Source: an uncultured Dorea sp. (GTDB taxonomy: Bacteria > Bacillota > Clostridia > Lachnospirales > Lachnospiraceae). Taken from it: DNA of 64,000 nucleotides. Where the stretch lies: NCBI RefSeq assembly GCF_934294775.1, contig NZ_CAKRAH010000008.1:20860-84859 (forward strand), read 5' to 3'. Within the stretch, counting starts at the first letter, position 1. Each line of letters opens with the position of its first letter. This document shows, in pieces, positions 8,988-16,982 of this stretch. The notes under the pieces are model-generated. The model had not been told where the DNA came from. It did no database searches and worked only from the letters and a program-made list of their open reading frames with translations. The translations under genes were made by a program, and so were the position numbers.

Positions 8988-10958
8988 ATGAAGTTCAAAC
9001 ATATGTTTTCTCCGATTCAGATCGGACCAATGACAGTAAAGAACCGTTTCGTAGTACCACCAATGGGTAATAACTTTGCAAACACAGATGGAACATGGAG
9101 CGACGAGTCAGTTGCATATTACAGCGAACGTGCAAAAGGTCAGTTCGGACTGATCACAATCGAAGCAACAGTAGTTCACAAAGGTGCAAAGGGTGGTCCA
9201 AGAAAACCTTGTCTGTATGATGACAACAGCATCGAGAGTCTGAAAAAGATTACCGATGCCTGTCATGCAGAAGGTGCTAAGATTTCTATCCAGCTTCAGA
9301 ATGCAGGACCGGAAGGAAATGCAAAAAATGCAGGAACACCAATCCAGGCAGCTACTTCAATTGCATCAGCTGATGGAAGAGATATTCCGGAAGCAGTTCC
9401 TACAGAGCAGGTATATGAGCTCATTAAGGGATATGGAGATGCAGCAGTCCGCGCAATGAAGGGCGGGGCTGATGCAGTAGAAATTCACATGGCACATGGT
9501 TATCTTGTGAATTCTTTCATGTCACCAAGAACGAACAAACGTGTAGATGAGTTTGGCGGAAGCTTCGAAAACAGAATGAGATTTTCCCGTCTGATCATTG
9601 AAGAAGTAAAGAAGAGAACAGAAGGTAAAATTGCAGTTCTTGCACGTATCAACAGTACAGAAGATATGTTTGGCGGTCTGGACAACCACGATATGTGTGC
9701 AATTGCTTCTTATCTTGAAGACTGCGGAATCGACGGACTTCACGTATCACGTGCAGTACATCTGAAGGACGAGTATATGTGGGCTCCGACAGGAATTCAT
9801 GGCGGATTCTCAGCAGAGCTTGTAGCAAATATCAAAAATTGTGTATCTGTTCCGGTAATCACAGTCGGACGTTACACAGAGCCACAGTTCGCAGAACAGA
9901 TGGTGAAACTTGGAAAAGCGGATCTGGTAGCATTTGGACGTCAGTCACTGGCTGATCCTCATACTCCGGAAAAAGCGCAGGAAGAGAGACTGGAAGATAT
10001 GACACCTTGTATCGCATGTCTGCAGGGATGTGTTGCCAACATGTATGCTGGTAAACCACTTTGCTGTCTGGTAAACCCGGTACTTGGACGTGAGGTTGAG
10101 GGACTTCCAAAAGCCGAAAAGGCAAAGAAAGTATACGTTATCGGTGGTGGTGTAGCAGGTATGTGTGCTGCATTCACAGCTAAGAGACGTGGACATGATG
10201 TAACATTATTTGAAGCAACAGACAAACTCGGTGGTAACATGAGACTGGCTGCTTACCCACCAGGAAAAGGTGACATCACAGGTATGATCAGAAGCTACAT
10301 CGTTAAATGCGAAAAAGCTGGCGTGAATATCAAAATGAACACAAAAGTAACAGCTCAGATGTTAAAAGAAGATACACCGGATGCAGTTATCCTTGCAACA
10401 GGATCAGAGACATTAGTCCTTCCATTTATCAAAGGTATTCATAATCCTGACATCGTATATGGTGTTGACTGCCTGGAAGGAACACGTCCGGTAGGACACA
10501 AAGTCTTAGTTGTTGGTGGTGGTATGGTAGGTGCCGAGACAGCAGACTTCCTCGCTGAACAGGGACATGAAGTATCTGTTATCGAGATGAGAGATGCAAT
10601 CGGACCAGATGTAATCCACGAGCACCGTATCTTCCTTATGGAAGCATTTGAAAAATACGGAATCGAGCAGATTACAAGTGCTGCTGTATCTGAGATCTTC
10701 TCGGACGGAGTAAGCTACAAGAATGCAGCTGATAAGTCTGATGAAACAATTTACGAAGCAAGAGGATTCGATACAGTTGTTCTTTCTATGGGATTCAGTT
10801 CCCGCTATACACACCGCGATGGTCAGAATGTTGTATATGACTTCGCAGATGAATTAAAGGACATCGTTCCAGAAGTTCATGTAGTAGGTGATGCGGTAAG
10901 AGCACGTCGTGCACTGGATGCTACAAAAGAAGCTTACGATGTTGCATTAAAACTTTAA
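8988..10958 (+). CDS. Old-yellow-enzyme/2-enoate-reductase-type Fe-S flavoprotein
   Basis: 656 residues with the three-part layout of 2-enoate and 2,4-dienoyl-CoA reductases. First comes an N-terminal FMN TIM barrel (FSPIQIGPMTVKNRFVVPPM; AVEIHMAHGYLVNSFMSP; TVGRYTEPQFAEQMV). A 4Fe-4S cysteine cluster follows (CIACLQGC then CLVNP, about residues 343-363). Last are FAD and NAD(P) Rossmann folds (YVIGGGVAGMCAA; VLVVGGGMVGAETADFLAEQG). Relatives include BaiCD/BaiH and anaerobic enoate reductases, which reduce activated C=C bonds. Next to shikimate/quinate enzymes, the likely substrate is an unsaturated hydroaromatic acid such as 3-dehydroshikimate. The substrate is inference; the family is firm. 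Confidence 0.88.
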   Translation: MKFKHMFSPIQIGPMTVKNRFVVPPMGNNFANTDGTWSDESVAYYSERAKGQFGLITIEATVVHKGAKGGPRKPCLYDDNSIESLKKITDACHAEGAKISIQLQNAGPEGNAKNAGTPIQAATSIASADGRDIPEAVPTEQVYELIKGYGDAAVRAMKGGADAVEIHMAHGYLVNSFMSPRTNKRVDEFGGSFENRMRFSRLIIEEVKKRTEGKIAVLARINSTEDMFGGLDNHDMCAIASYLEDCGIDGLHVSRAVHLKDEYMWAPTGIHGGFSAELVANIKNCVSVPVITVGRYTEPQFAEQMVKLGKADLVAFGRQSLADPHTPEKAQEERLEDMTPCIACLQGCVANMYAGKPLCCLVNPVLGREVEGLPKAEKAKKVYVIGGGVAGMCAAFTAKRRGHDVTLFEATDKLGGNMRLAAYPPGKGDITGMIRSYIVKCEKAGVNIKMNTKVTAQMLKEDTPDAVILATGSETLVLPFIKGIHNPDIVYGVDCLEGTRPVGHKVLVVGGGMVGAETADFLAEQGHEVSVIEMRDAIGPDVIHEHRIFLMEAFEKYGIEQITSAAVSEIFSDGVSYKNAADKSDETIYEARGFDTVVLSMGFSSRYTHRDGQNVVYDFADELKDIVPEVHVVGDAVRARRALDATKEAYDVALKL

Positions 10959-10981
10959 TAAGAATTATAAAATGTGTATGT

Positions 10982-11006
10982 AACAGCCCGCATACCACGG
11001 GCTGTT
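10982..11006 (+). other. Intra-operon hairpin
   Basis: AACAGCCCG pairs perfectly with CGGGCTGTT over a short loop, between the flavoenzyme and dehydrogenase genes. It lacks a T-run, so it may stabilise or partly terminate the upstream message. Confidence 0.5.
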
Positions 11007-11081
11007 ATATGTAAAGAGGAATACAAGAGGACCAGATAAAGGTTTCTCTGTAAATAAAAGAAAACCAGGAGGGTTAAGATC

Positions 11082-11957
11082 ATGGAAAAAAGAATTTCCG
11101 GACATACAGGCTTAATGGGATTATTTGGAACACCAGTTGGACATTCAGGATCTCCGGCAATGTACAACTTCAGTTTCCAGCATGACGGACTTGATTATGC
11201 ATATATGGCATTCGATGTAACAGAAGAAGAGATGCCAAAAGCATTTGAAGCAATCCGTTTATTCAAAATGCGTGGTGGTAACTTTACTATGCCATGTAAG
11301 AATATCGCAGCAGAACTGGTAGACAAACTTTCACCGGCAGCTGAGATTATCGGAGCTTGTAATGTATTCGTTAACGATGACGGAGTGATCACAGGACATA
11401 TTACAGATGGTGTTGGATTTGTTAAGAATCTGGAGCTCAACGGAGTACCTGTAAAAGACAAGAAAGTTGTTGTTCTTGGAGCAGGTGGAGCAGCTACAGC
11501 AATTCAGGTTCAGTTAGCATTGGACGGAGCAAAAGAAGTAAATATCTTCAATATCAAAGACAAATTCTTTGAAAGAGCAGAAGGAACAAAGGCTAAATTA
11601 GCTGAGAAGTGCCCGGATTGTGTTGTTACAGTAGATGATCTTGATGATAAAGCAAAACTGGAAGAAGCAGTAAAAGCCTGCGATATCCTTGTAAATGCTA
11701 CAATCATGGGAATGAAGCCACATCAGGATGTAACACTGGTTGACAAATCATTATTCCGTAAAGATCTGGTAGTTGCAGATACTGTATACAGCCCAGAGAA
11801 GACAAAGATGATCCTGGAAGCAGAAGAAGCTGGATGCAAAGCAATCGGTGGTGTCGGAATGCTTCAGCAGCAGGGAGCAGTAAATTATGGACTGTTCGTT
11901 GGAAAAGAAATGCCGCTTGCTGAGTATCAGGAATTTCAGAAAGCTCAGGCAAAATAA
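11082..11957 (+). CDS. Quinate/shikimate dehydrogenase, YdiB-like (copy 1)
   Basis: 291 residues, shikimate dehydrogenase family. Substrate side: GHSGSPAMYN (SxSP carboxylate-binding serines), NFTMPCKN with the catalytic lysine, HITDGVGF with the catalytic aspartate. Cofactor side: VLGAGGAATAIQ, then FNIKDKFFERAE, resembling the YdiB nucleotide-selecting loop more than the NADP-specific NRT of AroE. Ends with GGVGMLQQQGAVNY. Its place in a catabolic operon (GGAGG site before ATG 11082, MFS gene 28 nt downstream) argues for oxidation of imported quinate or shikimate rather than biosynthesis. Cofactor preference is inferred. Confidence 0.87.
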   Translation: MEKRISGHTGLMGLFGTPVGHSGSPAMYNFSFQHDGLDYAYMAFDVTEEEMPKAFEAIRLFKMRGGNFTMPCKNIAAELVDKLSPAAEIIGACNVFVNDDGVITGHITDGVGFVKNLELNGVPVKDKKVVVLGAGGAATAIQVQLALDGAKEVNIFNIKDKFFERAEGTKAKLAEKCPDCVVTVDDLDDKAKLEEAVKACDILVNATIMGMKPHQDVTLVDKSLFRKDLVVADTVYSPEKTKMILEAEEAGCKAIGGVGMLQQQGAVNYGLFVGKEMPLAEYQEFQKAQAK

Positions 11958-11985
11958 AACAACTTGATAAAAGGAGAATGAGGGA

Positions 11986-13272
11986 ATGAAAGCAAAGAAA
12001 TATTTATGGTCTATCATTTGCGTATACTTTTGCTATCTGACACATGGTATTCAGGCTATTATTTTAAGCCAGAATAACGTAAATTTCGCAAAACAGTGGG
12101 GATTTAATATGTCAGATCCACAGTCAGCAGCATATGCAGCTGGTCTTGCAGCAGTAAGTACAGCGGTAGCATGGACTGGATTTGGTAAATTTGTCAGTGT
12201 ATGGATCGGTGGAGAGATCTCTGACCGTGTGGGACGTAAAAAATTAATGATCGGTGGAGCAGCATTATACATCGTCTGCTTCCTTGGATTCTTACTTACA
12301 AAGAGTGCATTAGTTGCATCAGTATGTGGATTCGCATCAGGAGTTGCAACATCAGGTTTCTGGGATGCATCAGGATATCCTGCAGTACAGGAAGCATATC
12401 CGGCAGCACCTGGATCAGCACTGGTAGGAATTAAGTTCTTCGTTTCACTGTCTGGTATGGTATATCCGCTTCTGGTTGTACATAATGCAAACAGCGGAAA
12501 CTGGAAACTGAACGTTATGATTCCAGTTGTTATGTCAATTATCTGTCTGGTACTTGCAATTATTGCACCATTCGTATATGATGATCAGAAGAAGGCAGCT
12601 TCTGGAAATGATGGAAAATCCAAAGATGCCGTACAGGCAGAGATTGATGCAGCAAAAGCAGCAATGCTTACAAAACCAAGTAAATTCGTAGTATTTCTGG
12701 TAATGTTTTATGCATTCCTTTGCATGGCAATCATGTATGGAGCTCAGCAGTATACGAAAGCATTCGGATTATCTGTATGTGGACTTTCTGAGATGCAGGC
12801 AGCAGGTATGACTTCTATCTATACAATCGGTTCTATCTGTGCTGTACTTTTCTGGGCATTCATGATGGCTAAGTTAAAATGGAGCCCGCTGAAGGTTGTC
12901 CTGATTGATTCTATCTGTACAGCAGTTGCACTTGCAGGTGTACTGTTTATCCATCAGGTAGCAATCATCTATGTAGCAATTGCTATGTTAGGATTCTTCG
13001 CAGCAGGTGGTGCTCTTCAGACAGGTCTTGCAGTGGTTCAGTTATTTAACCCGGGACCAAAAGGAAGAAACACAGGTATTTATTACACATTCATGGGCGC
13101 AGCAAGCTACCTGATCCCAGTTGTAGCTGCTCAGCTTACAAAAGCATCAGGTGAGGCTAATGCAGTATATAGCCTGATGATCATGTTATTGGTATTTGCA
13201 ATCCTTGCTATTTTAAGTTCCCTCTACTTAGTAGCACAGCACAAAAAGATTTTCGGAAAGAGTGCATTATAA
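11986..13272 (+). CDS. MFS transporter, probable quinate/shikimate carrier
   Basis: 428 residues with about twelve hydrophobic segments. The loop 2-3 MFS signature is seen as GGEISDRVGRKKLMIGG (about residues 74-90). A central hydrophilic loop (QKKAASGNDGKSKDAVQAEI) separates the two six-helix halves. It is the last gene of the TIM-barrel operon, right after the dehydrogenase, so the cargo is probably quinate, shikimate or a related acid. The substrate cannot be read from sequence. A terminator-like hairpin follows. Confidence 0.85.
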   Translation: MKAKKYLWSIICVYFCYLTHGIQAIILSQNNVNFAKQWGFNMSDPQSAAYAAGLAAVSTAVAWTGFGKFVSVWIGGEISDRVGRKKLMIGGAALYIVCFLGFLLTKSALVASVCGFASGVATSGFWDASGYPAVQEAYPAAPGSALVGIKFFVSLSGMVYPLLVVHNANSGNWKLNVMIPVVMSIICLVLAIIAPFVYDDQKKAASGNDGKSKDAVQAEIDAAKAAMLTKPSKFVVFLVMFYAFLCMAIMYGAQQYTKAFGLSVCGLSEMQAAGMTSIYTIGSICAVLFWAFMMAKLKWSPLKVVLIDSICTAVALAGVLFIHQVAIIYVAIAMLGFFAAGGALQTGLAVVQLFNPGPKGRNTGIYYTFMGAASYLIPVVAAQLTKASGEANAVYSLMIMLLVFAILAILSSLYLVAQHKKIFGKSAL

Positions 13273-13283
13273 TTAAATGATTG

Positions 13284-13345
13284 AAAGAAAGGGGCTGTTA
13301 GTCCTTAAGATGAAAGGCATCGAAAGACAGCAGTCCCTTTCTTTT
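13284..13345 (+). terminator. Terminator after the MFS gene
   Basis: GAAAGAAAGGG pairs with CCCTTTCTTT across a large loop with a CTG/CAG inner stem, followed by a short T-rich tail. Confidence 0.65.
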
Positions 13346-13406
13346 AACAAAGGATTGTTAAAAAAAAGACATTCATAGAAAACATCGAGAGAATTAGAGG
13401 AAAAAT

Positions 13407-13439
13407 GCATATTCCATAGATTTTATCTATGGAATATGC
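13407..13439. promoter_or_regulatory. LysR-type box 2 in a perfect 14 bp inverted repeat
   Basis: GCATATTCCATAGA and TCTATGGAATATGC are exact inverted copies with a 5 nt centre. The inner part (13416-13430) reads ATAGATTTTATCTAT, the most symmetrical of the three matching boxes. It lies about 80 bp before the permease start, with a possible TAAAAT -10 at 13468-13473. There is no T-run, so operator is preferred over terminator. Confidence 0.7.
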
Positions 13440-13507
13440 CATGTTGTGTCATGAAAAGATATGTCTGTAAAATCTAAAAAGTAAAAGATGAAGGAGGACG
13501 CTAAAAT

Positions 13508-14935
13508 ATGAGTCCGAAAAAAGCAAAAAGAGAGAATGAACTTCCGTATATTCCTCTGGGACCCTTTCAATGGAGAATTCCGGGAATACACTATCGCGTA
13601 GAGTATGTAGAGTTCTTTCAGGGTCTGATTCTTGGTGCGACAGCTTTAAGTTCCATTCCGTATCTGACAGATAACCTTGGACTTCCTTATGAACTTGCAT
13701 GGAGCTGTGTAATTATTGAAGTATTCATGTACATGCTTCACGGATGGCTTGGAGATCCGGTTGTTCCGGGATGGATTACTCCGACATTGCCATTTACCCT
13801 GGCGTATTTAAATGGGTTTGAAAAAGGACCGGAAAGAATTCAGGCAATGATAGCATTGCAGCTTCTGGTCGCATTTGTATTTATATTTATGGGAATTACG
13901 AAACTGGCAGACAAATTTGTAAATGGAGTCCCGAACTCCATCAAAGGTGGTATCCTGATCGCTGCACCGATTACGGTATTACAGGGACAGCTGTCAGATG
14001 GCAGTCAGCTTATGACAGCACCGGTAGCAACACTTGCCGGAACATTGTTACTTGCATTCTTAAGCTTTTCGCCATTCTGCGAAAAGAACAGAAGCAAATA
14101 TAAAATACTGGACATTATGGCAAAATACGGTAACTTATTCCCGTATCTGATTGCGATGGTGGCAGGAGTTGCCATTGGAGAATTGGCAAAACCAGTATTA
14201 GAACTTGGAACAGTCATCAGAATTCCTGATTTCAGCAATATATTCCATACAGTAAGTATCTTTGCGGTTGGATTCCCTCCGCTTTCTATGTTCGTCAGTG
14301 CACTTCCACTTGCATTGATCTGTTATGTACTTGCGTTTGGAGATTTTGTTACATCGAAGACACTGGTAGAAGAAGCACAGGAGAGCAGAAGTGATGAATA
14401 CATCGACTTTAACTCAAGCAGATCAAATCTGATCAGTGGACTTAGAAACCTGATCCTTGCAATTTTTGCACCGTTCCCGCCGCTGGCAGGACCGCTATGG
14501 GTTGGTATGACAGTATCTGTAGCTATGCGTTACAAAGAAGGTAAGAAAGCCATGAAGTCACTGATTGGTGGAATGAGTTCTTTCCGTATGGCAACATTTA
14601 TCAGTGTTATCCTGGTTCCAATCGTATCTTTCATGAAACCGATCATGGGAGTCGGATCTGCGATCACGCTGTTATTCCAGGCATATGTATGTGCCCGAAT
14701 TGGTATGGAATATTGTCAGTCTAATACGGATAAGAGTATTGCAGGTGTTATGGCTGCAGTACTGGCATTCAAAGGATCTGGCTGGGCACTGGTTGTCGGC
14801 TTTGCAATGAACCTGCTACTTTCTAATATGGATTTCCAGAAGAAAAAACTGGGAGTGCTTACAACAGAGGAGTTAGATCAGGTGGAAGCAAAGAGAGACG
14901 AAGAGGCGCAGAGACTTCTTGCTATGAAAAAGTAG
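13508..14935 (+). CDS. Multi-pass permease of the hydroaromatic regulon
   Basis: 475 residues, strongly hydrophobic with roughly 11-13 membrane segments and a charged C-terminal tail (VEAKRDEEAQRLLAMKK). It loosely resembles NCS2/uracil-xanthine permeases (GDPVVPGWITPTLPF; SKTLVEEAQESRSDEYIDF), but I cannot assign a substrate. It has its own LysR-type box and ribosome site (AAGGAGG), so it seems to be a second, independently transcribed uptake or export system of the same regulon. Flanked by terminators on both sides. Confidence 0.72.
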   Translation: MSPKKAKRENELPYIPLGPFQWRIPGIHYRVEYVEFFQGLILGATALSSIPYLTDNLGLPYELAWSCVIIEVFMYMLHGWLGDPVVPGWITPTLPFTLAYLNGFEKGPERIQAMIALQLLVAFVFIFMGITKLADKFVNGVPNSIKGGILIAAPITVLQGQLSDGSQLMTAPVATLAGTLLLAFLSFSPFCEKNRSKYKILDIMAKYGNLFPYLIAMVAGVAIGELAKPVLELGTVIRIPDFSNIFHTVSIFAVGFPPLSMFVSALPLALICYVLAFGDFVTSKTLVEEAQESRSDEYIDFNSSRSNLISGLRNLILAIFAPFPPLAGPLWVGMTVSVAMRYKEGKKAMKSLIGGMSSFRMATFISVILVPIVSFMKPIMGVGSAITLLFQAYVCARIGMEYCQSNTDKSIAGVMAAVLAFKGSGWALVVGFAMNLLLSNMDFQKKKLGVLTTEELDQVEAKRDEEAQRLLAMKK

Positions 14936-15022
14936 GGATAAAACAAAGTCTGATTTGGAAAAAGTGTCATGAATATGGCAAAATAATAAAACAGAGAAGC
15001 ACATATATTATGAACATAAAAT

Positions 15023-15058
15023 GAGGGCCTGTGGGAATATCCATGGGCCCTCTCTCTT
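15023..15058 (+). terminator. Terminator of the permease gene
   Basis: GAGGGCC pairs with GGCCCTC, with inner TGG/CCA pairing, followed by a CT-rich tail. Confidence 0.6.
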
Positions 15059-15071
15059 GCATAAAAATAAA

Positions 15072-15125
15072 GAATATACCACTGGCCGTTCTATGTATTC
15101 CCAGAAAGAGGCCAGTGGTATATTC
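15072..15125 (-). terminator. Terminator of the aroE-like/aroD operon
   Basis: GAATATACCACTGGCC and its exact complement form a 16 bp stem. On the minus strand it is followed by TTCTTTATTTTTAT, so it acts on aroD, which ends 20 bp away. Confidence 0.75.
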
Positions 15126-15144
15126 ATATGCTGTATTATATGGA

Positions 15145-15906
15145 TTATAATGCGTCGTGTACAATCTGCAATGCCTGATACAGTTTTTCGGATTCGATCT
15201 GTCCAGGGGCAGAAGCCTGTGAGCCGGAACCAAATGTAAGACAGGAACCAAAAGCTTCACACGCAATACGGCTGATACTTCCAAGTCCGGCCATTGACAT
15301 CGTAATGATCGGTCTGTCAGCATAATCAGTTGCCATTTCTTCTGTAGCTGCAAGAAGTGTCAGGACGTCTTTTTTACTCTGCGGCATAACAGCCATCTTT
15401 GGAATATCTGCGCCCATGTCCTGCATTTTACGAAGACGGTAGACCAAGTCGGATTTTGCAGGTGTTTTGTCAAAATCGTGATTAGAAGCAATTACCTTTG
15501 CTCCGGATGCGTGAATAGCATCGATCATTTCACGAACAACCGCATCTCCGGTAAAAATCTCAACATCAATGATATCCGCATTCCCGGTTGCAGCAACAGC
15601 CTTATTAAGTTCTGCATACTTTTCTACGGACATAGGATGTACACCGCCTTCTTTTTCGGTACGGAAAGTACAAAGAAGTGGAGTATCTCCCATAACGTCA
15701 CGGAGCTCTTTTACAAGTGCAGTTACTTTATCAATATCTTCAACGTCTTCAAACCAGTCCATGCGCCACTCCATCAGGTCCATATGCATAGAAAAGTAAT
15801 TCTTAGTAAGAGAAAGAATCTCTTCTTTTGTCTTTCCGACATTCGGAATACAAATAGCAGGGATACCATTGCCCAGCTCTAAATTTCTGACTTTTACAGT
15901 ATTCAT
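15145..15906 (-). CDS. aroD: Type I 3-dehydroquinate dehydratase
   Basis: Interconverts 3-dehydroquinate and 3-dehydroshikimate by a Schiff-base mechanism. 253 residues, normal for the type I class. Key motifs: EWRMDWFED (substrate-binding), ASNHDFDKTP with the catalytic histidine region, IPKMAVMPQSKKDVLTLL with the Schiff-base lysine, and SMAGLGSISRI. Downstream of an aroE/ydiB-like gene with a 12 nt gap, the same pairing as ydiB-aroD in E. coli. With a LysR-type box before the pair, a catabolic role is more likely than biosynthesis. Confidence 0.94.
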   Translation of the reverse strand: MNTVKVRNLELGNGIPAICIPNVGKTKEEILSLTKNYFSMHMDLMEWRMDWFEDVEDIDKVTALVKELRDVMGDTPLLCTFRTEKEGGVHPMSVEKYAELNKAVAATGNADIIDVEIFTGDAVVREMIDAIHASGAKVIASNHDFDKTPAKSDLVYRLRKMQDMGADIPKMAVMPQSKKDVLTLLAATEEMATDYADRPIITMSMAGLGSISRIACEAFGSCLTFGSGSQASAPGQIESEKLYQALQIVHDAL

Positions 15907-15918
15907 AGAGTGTTCTCC

Positions 15919-16806
15919 TTAATCTTCGTATACGTATGAAATGCCAAGCTTTTCTTTCATATATTCACTGTCTACGCGCTGTCCGAGAATCAGTTCGATT
16001 GCAGCGATAGCCTGGAAAAGCATCATGCCCTGACCGTTCATGGTTTTACATCCGGCATGTCTTGCCATTTTAAGCATAGCTGTTTCATGTGGTGCATAGA
16101 CAACATCTGTAACGATTAAGTCCGGGCGGAAGAATGACGGGTCCGGAATATAGGTAATTCCTTCCAGCGGTTTCATACCAACACCTGTAGCATTTGTGAA
16201 CAGGTAAGAAGAATGCATTTCTTCTTTTAACTTCTCCAGATCCTCCAGAGGATAGAACGTTGCTTTACAGTTGGTGTTTTCGTTGATTTTTTTAACTGTT
16301 TCCAGAGCATTTGCTTTGAATTTATCATCTCTTGCAAAGATAGACATTTCAGCAACACCATCTAATGCAGCCTGGATCTCAACAGCTGTAGCAGCTCCGC
16401 CTGATCCGACGATGGTTACTTTTTTGCCTGTAGGATCGATGCCATTGTCTTTTAAGGACTGGACATAACCGATACCGTCAGTGATGTGCCCTACAAGATA
16501 TCCGTCTTTATTTACAATTGTATTAACTGCTCCACACAGTTTTGCTGCCGGGGAAACTTCATCCAGATACTGGTGTACGATTGTCTTGTTCGGCATAGAT
16601 ACATTTGCCCCACGGAGTTTTAATGCACGTAATCCTTTGATTGCGTCCTCGAGTTCTGGTGCATCTACTTCGAATGCAAGGTTGACGATGTCAACGCCAA
16701 GTTTTTCATAAGCGGCATTGTGTGTTGCTGGTGACTGAGAGTGTCTGATTGGATAAGCCAGAAGACCGATTAATTCGGTGTGTCCGGTAATCTGATGTCT
16801 TTCCAT
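15919..16806 (-). CDS. Quinate/shikimate dehydrogenase, YdiB-like (copy 2)
   Basis: 295 residues, shikimate dehydrogenase family. RHSQSPATHN gives the carboxylate-binding serines, NVSMPNKT the catalytic lysine, HITDGIGY the aspartate. The cofactor part GSGGAATAVE, FARDDKFKANA, KKINENTNC and GVGMKPLE closely follows E. coli YdiB, which uses NAD or NADP and accepts quinate or shikimate. First gene of a two-gene operon with aroD. Clearly distinct from copy 1 at 11082, so the cluster holds two dehydrogenases, perhaps one for quinate and one for shikimate. Confidence 0.88.
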   Translation of the reverse strand: MERHQITGHTELIGLLAYPIRHSQSPATHNAAYEKLGVDIVNLAFEVDAPELEDAIKGLRALKLRGANVSMPNKTIVHQYLDEVSPAAKLCGAVNTIVNKDGYLVGHITDGIGYVQSLKDNGIDPTGKKVTIVGSGGAATAVEIQAALDGVAEMSIFARDDKFKANALETVKKINENTNCKATFYPLEDLEKLKEEMHSSYLFTNATGVGMKPLEGITYIPDPSFFRPDLIVTDVVYAPHETAMLKMARHAGCKTMNGQGMMLFQAIAAIELILGQRVDSEYMKEKLGISYVYED

Positions 16807-16840
16807 AATAAAAATAATCTCCTTCCATTTGTTTGCCTAT

Positions 16841-16869
16841 ATTTTAACAAATTATTTGCTTACAATCAA
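16841..16869 (-). promoter_or_regulatory. Putative aroE-like/aroD promoter
   Basis: Minus strand: TTGATT (16864-16869), 17 bp, TAAAAT (16841-16846), giving a predicted start near 16834. Confidence 0.6.
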
Positions 16870-16891
16870 ATGCTTAAGAGGTGTTAAAATG

Positions 16892-16906
16892 ATAGATTCT
16901 GACTAT
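16892..16906. promoter_or_regulatory. LysR-type box 3
   Basis: ATAGATTCTGACTAT has the same ATAGATT half and ATAG-N7-CTAT symmetry as the box at 13416. Its centre, 16899, is about 65 bp before the predicted start of the aroE-like gene, the same distance as box 1 from its promoter. Confidence 0.65.
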
Positions 16907-16982
16907 TGATAATCGGAACAAGTTCTATAAAGATCATAATTGACATATATTGAAACAGCATAACGAAGAAGGGGTGAGGCAT

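Noticed and set aside
15072..15125. CCACTGGCC resembling the core of the dispersed repeat
   Set aside because: It is simply part of a 16 bp perfect terminator stem and lacks the mini-hairpin and AAGAGAAG part.
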